Positions 1-7,400 of a DNA stretch of 9,226 nucleotides are shown in pieces. The stretch comes from Ignavibacteriota bacterium. Its GTDB lineage: Bacteria; Bacteroidota; Ignavibacteria; UBA10030; UBA6906. A program made the translations under genes and the position numbers. The notes under the pieces were generated by a model. It made no database searches and had not been told where the DNA came from. It worked only from the letters and a program-made list of their open reading frames with translations. Within the stretch, counting starts at the first letter, position 1. The number at the start of each line of letters is the position of its first letter. The DNA is taken from the NCBI GenBank assembly GCA_016209805.1, contig JACQVJ010000304.1, positions 1-9,226 on the forward strand, read 5' to 3'.

Positions 1-79
1 CGAAGGCATCGAATATCTCATTGAAATCCGTTGAAGTTGAAAAACACCGTCGTATTTCTTCCACATTGTAGGTGCGCAT
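1..79 (-). CDS. possible 5' fragment of a hypothetical protein, cut by the left edge
   Basis: An ATG at 77-79 (minus strand) opens a frame that stays open for 26 codons to the window edge. It begins MRTYNVEEIRRC and later reads DFNEIFDAF, an acidic, amphipathic, helix-like composition with no signal peptide, plausible for the start of a cytoplasmic protein. Support is weak. No clear Shine-Dalgarno sequence precedes the ATG (the upstream bases on the minus strand read CAGCACGGTTCA), the frame also stays open upstream, and 26 codons are too few for coding statistics. I do not recognise a family. If real, it is a separate transcription unit, because a strong terminator for the upstream operon lies at 292-328. 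Confidence 0.3.
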   Translation of the reverse strand, partial: MRTYNVEEIRRCFSTSTDFNEIFDAF

Positions 80-123
80 TGAACCGTGCTGAGGTATTGA
101 CAGGGACGACGGAGAAATGACAC

Positions 124-190
124 GATGATGAATTCGCTCTGCGTGCTACAGTGAAGTGTCGATGAGCAGTCTCTCTCACGGTTCATCATC
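124..190. repeat. 9-bp inverted repeat in the intergenic region
   Basis: GATGATGAA (124-132) and TTCATCATC (182-190) are perfect reverse complements separated by 49 bp. They lie between the operon terminator and the possible gene at the left edge. The arms are AT-leaning and the spacer is long, so this could be a looping operator pair or chance. Nothing else recognisable was found in 80-291: no good sigma-70 promoter, no tRNA and no ORF of credible composition. Confidence 0.3.
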
Positions 191-291
191 CTGTCGGTAT
201 GAGAAATGCAGGACGATTCTCCCCAAACGTCTTGCATGCCAATCGAAAGCCAACATAAGAAACGGGGTGTAGAAAAGCAACCACTCTCCAC

Positions 292-328
292 AAAACAGCC
301 GTGGGCAACACTGATGTCGCCCACGCTG
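292..328 (-). terminator. rho-independent terminator after the three-gene operon
   Basis: On the minus strand the arm CAGCGTGGGCGAC (316-328) pairs with GTTGCCCACGGCTG (296-309) around a six-base loop (310-315). The pairing has one single-base bulge and one G-U pair and is followed directly by TTTT (292-295). The stem starts about 28 bases past the stop codon of the last propeller gene. The GC-rich stem of about 13 pairs is strong, although the U-tract is short. On the plus strand the hairpin is not followed by a T-run, so it should act for the minus-strand operon only. Confidence 0.75.
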
Positions 329-355
329 CCCGCTATCCTCGAAACGAACCTGAGT

Positions 356-2635
356 CTAACGAACCAGCATCATCCTCTTTGTATCGGTGAACGACCCGGC
401 GTGCAACCGGTAGAAGTAGACGCCGCTGGCAAGGTTGGTGGTTTCGAAAGAGATCCGATAGCGCCCGGGCTCCCGCGTCCCGTTAACAAGTTCTGCAACT
501 TGCTGGCCGATGAGATTATACACCCTGAGTGATACCAGAACGGTGGCCGGAATGTCGAAGCTGATCACCGTGCTGGGATTGAAGGGATTCGGATAATTCT
601 GGCGAAGAGCAAAGTCCGTTGGAAGTTCATTCTCTCCAACCGAGCTTGGAGGCTGCCCTGCACCCGAAAGGGCTACCGTTGTTGGCGTCGTCGGTGCATC
701 ACTTGAAAGCGTCATCGTGGCCAGATACGATCTCACCTGTGTCGGGGAGAACGCAACGGTGATTGTATCCGAGCTGCCCGCTGCAATGTTAAGTGATGTC
801 CGAGACACGCTGAATCCCGCACTGTCGATGGTAATGCTCGACACTGTGAGCGATGCAGTTCCCGTGTTGTGAATTCTGAGTGTGTCTTTCTTGGTCGAGC
901 CTGTATTAACGTTGCCGAAATCAAGCGACGCCGGGACTACGCTGATTGCAGGAACTGTAATATTGAAGAAACCGTTGCTCGAGTCTAACACAGCCCCATT
1001 GAGCTTATCGACAACTCTTACCCTTGCCTGGCTTGTCGGAACATTTGGCAACGTCCAGGCGTACAAACCAGCAAGCGCAGGGATATCTTCAGCCACGGAG
1101 GTCCACATCGACGTCGGAGATGTCTTGAATGAGATATTCACTGTATCCACAAGATTGGCAGTCCACGTTATGTTGTGTGAGGTGTTATACTGCCAACTCT
1201 CCCCTCCATTCGGAGAGAGGACAGTGATCGATGCAACCCCCGTCCCTCCTTCAACGACGAACTCGGCAGTGTCAGGACTCATCGTTGTGTTCCATTCGTC
1301 GCGAGTCACCACATACCATGAATACGTTTGTCCCTCCTGCATAGCTCCAACATTACTGAAAGTTGTAATGCTGTCGTTTGACCGCCACGTTGTGTCCACG
1401 CCGGGACCTGTAAGTCGGACTTCATAATAGTGTGGATCCTTATTCACGTCCGCGGATTTGGTCCATCGGAAGGTCAGCGGAGATTGTGTCCCCACCGTAT
1501 CGCCGTTCCCAGGTTCCAGCAGTGAAACCGGAACCCTCGGTTGCAATCCGCTGAAGCTGAAAACCCACAGTCCGTTATTGCCATCCCCCATGATAATCTT
1601 GCCGGACGGAAAATAGGGATAGATTCCCCATGCGAGAGCACTTGTTGAAGTGTTGTACCCGGCCGCAAGCGTAGGCAGAGTCGGGTTCGTGATATCAACA
1701 ATCTGAATCCCACGACCGCTGTACCAGACGGAGTAAGCAAAATCACCGCGTACCGTCACGTTATGCACAGTGATACCTGGGTTCACACTAAACGCCGCGG
1801 TCCTGATCGTTGGTATCGTCGGCAGGTTACCAATATCCCAAAACTGAAGCTGTTTCGGATTAATGGATCCAATTTCATCGGTCGTGATCGCATATCGCCG
1901 ATCCTTGGTCACCCAAACGTTGTGTGTGCCCGAACCCGCGTAACGAATTCTGCCAATCGTTTGCGGATTCGATTTGTTGGTCAGGTCTGCAATCCACACT
2001 CCTCCTCCGGAGGCAGTATCGTAAATCGCTGCCGCGTAGACTGTATCACGCAGAACATAACAATCGTGAACATACGCGGGACTGTACTCCCCCACAAATT
2101 GAGGGTTGGTGGGATCGTTACGGAGATCGAACATCACAATACCTCGCTGGTCTCTGCTTCCCCAGCCCGCGCAGCCATTCAGATACATGAATCCATCGGT
2201 AATCGTAATTGTATGAGAACTGGATGTGCTCTTGGATCCCTGCGTATAGGTAAATGATCTCACGAGCCGAGCGGTATCGGGAAGTTCTGAGAGGTCGATA
2301 ATCTGAGTCCCCCCTCCTGCTTCTGTAACTACATAGGCATAATGAAGATATGTCTTCATCTCCCGCCATGTGCTGGCCGGGCCGCTGATAAACGCCACCT
2401 GCTGCACATTGCTGTTGTCTGTGATGTCTATAATCGACGTGCCAGGCGGACGTCCGCTACTTCCGATGCAACCTAAGATGGCATACTCCCTACCGTCAGG
2501 CGCAGTGTAACCCCAAATCGCGGAGTAACCACCGCCTGGAACGATATTAAGGTGCCGGAGCGTATCTAGAGTGTATTGAGCACGCGCAACAATAGTCGTA
2601 CAAAGTAACAGCAAAAAATAGGAAACAATGCGCAT
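356..2635 (-). CDS. secreted choice-of-anchor B (LVIVD-repeat) beta-propeller protein with T9SS sorting domain, long paralogue
   Basis: A protein of 759 residues. Residues 1-19 form a signal peptide (hydrophobic FLLLLCTT, cleavage ARA|Q). Residues 20 to about 366 form the LVIVD-type propeller, with repeated IIDL/VDIT strands and a His at the start of successive blades (H98, H141, H190, H238, H291). An Fn3-like domain follows at about 367-462, then an Ig-like domain beginning SPNGGESW (475-482, resembling the Ser-Thr-rich/Kre9-type fold) to about 562, an ASH-like 'DFGNVNTGS' domain (563-660), and a T9SS type A tail (671-759, NYPNPFNPST at 680-689, end TKRMMLVR). The start is secure: ATG is preceded by GAGGAG five bases upstream, and an in-frame TGA lies at 2645-2647. 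The gene follows its shorter paralogue by 53 bp and is closed by a terminator. It is predicted to sit at the surface or be released. Its substrate or partner is unknown, and no catalytic motif is visible. Confidence 0.9.
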   Translation of the reverse strand: MRIVSYFLLLLCTTIVARAQYTLDTLRHLNIVPGGGYSAIWGYTAPDGREYAILGCIGSSGRPPGTSIIDITDNSNVQQVAFISGPASTWREMKTYLHYAYVVTEAGGGTQIIDLSELPDTARLVRSFTYTQGSKSTSSSHTITITDGFMYLNGCAGWGSRDQRGIVMFDLRNDPTNPQFVGEYSPAYVHDCYVLRDTVYAAAIYDTASGGGVWIADLTNKSNPQTIGRIRYAGSGTHNVWVTKDRRYAITTDEIGSINPKQLQFWDIGNLPTIPTIRTAAFSVNPGITVHNVTVRGDFAYSVWYSGRGIQIVDITNPTLPTLAAGYNTSTSALAWGIYPYFPSGKIIMGDGNNGLWVFSFSGLQPRVPVSLLEPGNGDTVGTQSPLTFRWTKSADVNKDPHYYEVRLTGPGVDTTWRSNDSITTFSNVGAMQEGQTYSWYVVTRDEWNTTMSPDTAEFVVEGGTGVASITVLSPNGGESWQYNTSHNITWTANLVDTVNISFKTSPTSMWTSVAEDIPALAGLYAWTLPNVPTSQARVRVVDKLNGAVLDSSNGFFNITVPAISVVPASLDFGNVNTGSTKKDTLRIHNTGTASLTVSSITIDSAGFSVSRTSLNIAAGSSDTITVAFSPTQVRSYLATMTLSSDAPTTPTTVALSGAGQPPSSVGENELPTDFALRQNYPNPFNPSTVISFDIPATVLVSLRVYNLIGQQVAELVNGTREPGRYRISFETTNLASGVYFYRLHAGSFTDTKRMMLVR

Positions 2636-2640
2636 AACAA

Positions 2641-2646
2641 CTCCTC
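2641..2646 (-). promoter_or_regulatory. strong ribosome binding site of the long propeller gene
   Basis: GAGGAG on the minus strand, five bases before the ATG at 2633-2635. It is the clearest Shine-Dalgarno sequence in the window, and it lies in a 53-bp intergenic gap that shows no credible terminator or promoter, which fits translation from an operon transcript. Confidence 0.75.
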
Positions 2647-2688
2647 AAAAAAATGTGTGACGAACACGGTTCTGTAACGCGCTGGAAG

Positions 2689-4404
2689 TTACTGCAGTAG
2701 AATCATCTTCTTTGTGTCTGTGAATCCTCCAGGGGCGGTCATCCGGTAGAGATATAATCCGCTTGGAAGTGGACGGCCGGACTGTGTCGAAGAGAACTTC
2801 ACCTGGTGTTCACCTGCATGCCGAATATCGTCCACAAGTGTCGCTACCTTCTGTCCGAGAATATTGAAGACCTCAATTGTAACTCGACCACTGAAGGGAA
2901 CAGTGAACTCAATTGTCGTGCTGGGATTGAATGGGTTGGGATGGTTCTGCTTGAGAACGAAGGTGGCAGGCGTGTTCGGCATCGGGCCTATGCCGACTGT
3001 GCTTGTTCCATATACAAACTGAAACGTATCCTGGCTGGAAACAGCTGTGTACTCATCCTTAATCCAGACATGCCACCGATAACTCTGACCAAGCACGTAA
3101 CCCGGTAGCGCAGTTACAGAGAGTGACGTATCGCGCGTCTTGATGAGCGTGTCCACTCCTGATCCCCAGATATGCAGCTGATAGTAATGAGGATCCTCGA
3201 CCTGAGAAGCGGCACTCCGCCATTGGAAAGACGTAACCGCAGCCTCGGCGATTGTGTCACCATCGGCTGGTGCGAGAAGAGGCGAGCGAATCCGCGGCTG
3301 CAGACCATTGAAGCTGAGGAGGTAGAGACCGGTTTGTGTATCGGACGCAATCCATCGGCCCGACGGAAAGTATGGGTACACACCCCAACACCCGGCATAG
3401 CTCGAACTGACTCCTCCTCCTCTGTATGTATTGAATGTGCCCGCGGTGGTGACCGCTGCAGGAGTGTGCACATCTCCCACGAAAACCCCGGACTTATAGT
3501 GCGCCACATACACGTAATTGCCGCGACCATGAACATTGTGAATGACGGTCGCCGGGTTGAACGTATGCGGTGTGAGCGGAGTAAAGGACGGGAGGTTGCT
3601 TATGTCAAACACCTTGAGACTATGATTGGCAGGTGAGTATATCTCATCGGTTGAATACAGGTACCTGCCATCGGGTGAGACCCATGCGTTGTGAGTACTC
3701 GATCCTGTATATGTGACGTGACCGATTTGTTGCGGCGTAGCTTTGTTCACAACAGAGGCAATGTAGACGCCACCACCATTCTGATTGTTGATCGCTGCCG
3801 CAAACAAGGTATCGTTACGAACATAACAATCATGAACATACTCCGGCTGATATTGTCCAAGGTATGTTGGGCTTACAGGATTCGAAAGGCTGTAGATAGT
3901 CGTACCATTGGAGGATCCTCCATTCAAGTAGAGATACCCATCCGCAACTGTTATCGTATGGCTTTGGGAAACATTCCTCGGTCCAATCGTGAAGAGCGAG
4001 GTCACAAGATGTGCGGAGTCGGGGAGATTGCTGAGATCGATGATCTGCAAACCCATCGTTGGGTTTTCGCTTACCGCATACGCGTAGTGACCCCATGTCT
4101 TCAATTCCTTCCACTCGCTATTGGCACCGGGAACGTACGCAACCTCCCGAATCGGGGAAGCATCAAGATCAATAATGGATGTTCCCGAATAACATCCAAT
4201 GAGCGCGTACTCATGACCATCCGGCGCTACGTATCCCCAACAAGAGGCATAGTAGAACCCATAACTTGGCCCCGGGCCTCCATGGTGAATATTGAGAGAA
4301 TCGATGACCGAGACGCCGTTCTGAGCATGTACAGAGACTACCCCCACTGCGCAGAGACTCGATACCGCGATCAATCGCTTGGCACATTCCAATATGGATT
4401 TCAC
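2689..4404 (-). CDS. secreted choice-of-anchor B (LVIVD-repeat) beta-propeller protein with T9SS sorting domain, short paralogue
   Basis: A protein of 571 residues. The signal peptide is 1-27 (K2, K9, R10, then a hydrophobic stretch, cleavage VHA|Q). The LVIVD-type propeller spans 28 to about 372. Its His residues (H106, H149, H191, H238, H289) align with those of the downstream paralogue, as do ALIGC/AILGC, VHDCYV, STHN/GTHN and YPYFPSG. An Fn3-like domain follows (about 373-466, DPHYY and GVDT shared with the paralogue), then directly the T9SS type A tail (about 478-571, NHPNPFNPST, end TKKMILLQ). The first usable start is GTG at 4402-4404: an in-frame TAG lies at 4429-4431 with no start codon between, and GAGGT sits four bases upstream. 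It lies 59 bp after the PLD-family gene and 53 bp before its paralogue, so co-transcription is likely. The role of the family is not known; surface binding is an inference. Confidence 0.9.
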   Translation of the reverse strand: MKSILECAKRLIAVSSLCAVGVVSVHAQNGVSVIDSLNIHHGGPGPSYGFYYASCWGYVAPDGHEYALIGCYSGTSIIDLDASPIREVAYVPGANSEWKELKTWGHYAYAVSENPTMGLQIIDLSNLPDSAHLVTSLFTIGPRNVSQSHTITVADGYLYLNGGSSNGTTIYSLSNPVSPTYLGQYQPEYVHDCYVRNDTLFAAAINNQNGGGVYIASVVNKATPQQIGHVTYTGSSTHNAWVSPDGRYLYSTDEIYSPANHSLKVFDISNLPSFTPLTPHTFNPATVIHNVHGRGNYVYVAHYKSGVFVGDVHTPAAVTTAGTFNTYRGGGVSSSYAGCWGVYPYFPSGRWIASDTQTGLYLLSFNGLQPRIRSPLLAPADGDTIAEAAVTSFQWRSAASQVEDPHYYQLHIWGSGVDTLIKTRDTSLSVTALPGYVLGQSYRWHVWIKDEYTAVSSQDTFQFVYGTSTVGIGPMPNTPATFVLKQNHPNPFNPSTTIEFTVPFSGRVTIEVFNILGQKVATLVDDIRHAGEHQVKFSSTQSGRPLPSGLYLYRMTAPGGFTDTKKMILLQ

Positions 4405-4408
4405 GGGA

Positions 4409-4413
4409 ACCTC
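4409..4413 (-). promoter_or_regulatory. ribosome binding site supporting a GTG start
   Basis: GAGGT on the minus strand, four bases before GTG (4402-4404). With the in-frame stop at 4429-4431 it fixes the GTG as the start of the short propeller gene. Confidence 0.55.
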
Positions 4414-4463
4414 GACAGATAATTGGTACTATTCGATCATGAAAAGAACGAAAAACACTGATA

Positions 4464-7400
4464 CTATTTCAACAGAATGAACTTCTTCGTTTCAAGAAAC
4501 GAGGCACGACCTATGCCACCAGAAGGAACGGCTTCCAATCTATAAAAATACACGCCGCTTGCCAATCCGCCCGCAGTGAATCGCACGCGGTATGTTCCTG
4601 CATTCATTGGCTCATTGAGTAGACTTACAACTTCCTGCCCTATCACGTTGAACACCTTGAGCGTCACCTTGCCGGCAACAGGGAGTGCAAACTGTATTGT
4701 TGTAGACGGATTGAACGGGTTCGGATAATTCTGTGAGAGTGAGAACGAACCGGGGACATCACCGTCTGCAGATTCCACTCCAACGCGAATCGTGTCGGTA
4801 CCACCGAACTGATAATAGCGCGCTGCGAACTCCTGCAGGTACTGGTTCGTGATGTTCCCATCATAGACGAACAGCGTGTTCTCGTCATTCGAGTTCTCAG
4901 CGTTGTTGGACCAATTGTGGGAACCCGTGATCGTAACGGAATTCCAGTAGGGATTCTCCGCATCAATGATCGCGTATTTGTGGTGGAGCAGGCCGGAGCC
5001 GGTCTTGAGGAGCACATCCACATTGTTTGAAACCAGAAAGCTGTACTGCGAACCTGCATCGGTTCCGTTGTCCAGGACGCCGCGTACTGCCTTGCCTGCG
5101 TTCTTTTTTGCAACTAATGCATTGGCGATGTCAGAGCGAGTAAGGGTGAGGAGGGCAAAACCAACCGACTGGTCTGCTCCGTTAACCGCTGCCAGCAACT
5201 TCGATGTCACCCTGTCGCTCGGACTGAAATAGCTTTCAACACTTCTTCCTCCAATCACAAACTTGTGAGGAGTGTTGTTCGTCTTGCGGGCACCGAAGCG
5301 TGATACACTCGGGTTCGGTACATCGCCGTTGCTTCCCCACATCTCATTGAACTCAAGTGTATACGCGCCCGCAAGCGCAACATCTTGAATTTCAATGGCG
5401 TTCTGATAGTCACTGGTTGTTCCGGGGTCCGTGGGGTTCCATGATCCGGTAAACACCCACACGCTTTCAGGTGCACCGCCTCGGTAATCAAGTACAAAGA
5501 ACTTGTTATGATGGAGTCCCGACCCGTCGTTTGCACCGTACAGGTCGAAGATCACCGGTATGCCATTGGTTGTCAGGGTCGACCACGGAGACGTCCCTCT
5601 GTTATCATACTCGCCGATCACGCGGACCTTCACCCCGCGATTCTTGGCGTTGATCAACGCGGTGGCAATGTCGCTCCCAACAGTCCCGCTAAGACTGTAG
5701 AGCGCTGCATCGACTGAACGCTGCGCGTTGTTAATCCGGGCAATGATCTTGGAAGGAAGATGCTGATTCCCCTGCGCTTGTTCAAACCAGGCGAGACTTG
5801 TATTCACGCTCTTGTTGAAGTAAACGTTGCGTTGTCCGGTTGTTTGTGGCGGCGAGGCCGTACTCGCGACAAGTGTTGAAGCATAGCTGGTGTCGGTGCC
5901 TGCGACAGAAAAGGCTCTAATGTAGTACACTGTGCCAGGGATCAGGGCCGTCAGTGTTACGTTGTGGTTGTGCTTGAGGCTGTCATCTCCGACAACTCCC
6001 AGCTCCAGCGCGGGTGTAATGCCATAGCGAACATACGAGGTACCGATGTTTATTGTTTCCCACGCGACGGTCAGACCTGTTGGCTGAATGTCGGTCTCCA
6101 CTGGGAAGGAGGCGATGATAGGACCCGTTGCGAAAATGTCGCTCGCAAACCGTGGCAAAACCTGGTATCCACCGATAAAAGGTGAAGAAGGTTTGAATTG
6201 TCCAACCACCCCCATCAAATCGAACAGGCCCTGCGGTGCGGGGGTGTTGGCAAAATTCACATCGTTATCGACTCGGATGTCCACGTGACCGGTGGCGTCA
6301 AAGAGCCTGTAGTTCGTCCCCGCGCCTGAAACAGCCCAGGTTGCAATCGGGTTGCCGAACGTGTCCCCCACACTCACCGAGTTAAGTCGGACGAGAAGGC
6401 CTTCATAGAGTTCGACTCCCATTGCCCCATCGTTGAAAAGCTGAGCACATGTCACCGTCAAAGGATCCAATACATTTCCAGTGGTTACCACCTGATGAAG
6501 ACGAGGGTTGACCAACTCAGAGAGTCCGTTGAAGGGACTGACGACCCCGCTAACATTAACTTCATCACCAATCGACACTACAGTGGAAAACGAGGAGCCA
6601 AAGATCGCAATTCCACCACTGTTGTCCTGAAGGTACGAGGGGCCTCCAAATTGGTTTCCAGCCGTCACGATCGCCCGGATTGTTGCAAGCTCACCCAGCC
6701 GAAGAGGTATTCCCAATGAGTCATTCCCTTTCACGCTGGCGATTGGCGCCGCATGACCAAAAACAGTTACAATCGGAACGGGATTCACGTTGCCAAACGA
6801 TGTGGACCGCGACTGGACACGGAAGGGGTAGAACGCTGTGCTATCGGGCGCAGTAACATTCAGCAAAGTAATGATCGTCGAATCCGCGCTGAAGGTGACA
6901 CCGTCGAACGTTATCGTATCCCCGTTAACAATCAGTGTCGCAGTCATGTTTGTGTAAGTAACATCGGATGCCTGACGCGACCAGATAAACGCCGGTGGGA
7001 TGATCACGCGTAGTGCGGTGATCGAAAACTGAGCATCCCGGCCGTAGGTGATTTCCAGACTGCCAACATCACCGGCGTTAAGCGTGTCGGGTTGAATCCG
7101 GGCCGTGCCTGAACCGTCCGCCCGCGATCGCAGTTGGTTAAGCCATGAAGCGTTTGTTGCCGTGTTACCCGTCCCGAGCGTGATTGCCGAGTTATTGATC
7201 GTCCAGTTTGTCGGTATCGGGAGTTCGGGGAGAGAATCTTCATTGAATGAGATGCTCGTCCCGCTGGAAGAACTTCCCGTGAAATGGACTTTTGGATCGG
7301 GGATACTCGATGCATTGGCGGCACCCCATGACACCCCGAAGACATGCACGTTGGCGGTGGTCCTGATCTGGATGGCGTCACTCGATCCGGCAAAGAGGAA

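Noticed and set aside
97..102. Plus-strand TTGACA as a sigma-70 -35 box
   Set aside because: No acceptable -10 sequence occurs 16-18 bases downstream, and there is no plus-strand gene to drive.
47..118. Complementary pairs CCGTCGT (47-53)/ACGACGG (106-112) and ATTTCT (54-59)/AGAAAT (113-118)
   Set aside because: The two pairings are not nested, so they do not form one simple hairpin. The left arms also lie in the possible coding start. Chance similarity is more likely.
206..532. Plus-strand 108-codon frame starting in the intergenic region
   Set aside because: It crosses the terminator hairpin and then runs antisense through the T9SS tail coding of the long propeller gene. It has no RBS or recognisable domain.
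882..1427. Plus-strand 181-codon frame antisense to the long propeller gene
   Set aside because: Antisense to well-defined Fn3-, Ig- and ASH-like domains. The Ser/Thr/Val-rich translation mirrors the beta-rich coding strand and has no family signature.
2648..2672. Possible terminator between the two propeller genes (GTGT/ACAC then a T-run on the minus strand)
   Set aside because: A four-pair stem is not credible, and the T-run lies directly before the strong RBS of the next gene.
3691..4422. Plus-strand 243-codon frame antisense to the short propeller gene
   Set aside because: It is the longest shadow frame in the window, but it lies opposite a gene with signal peptide and propeller motifs. 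Its own translation is Arg/Ile-rich without domain signals.
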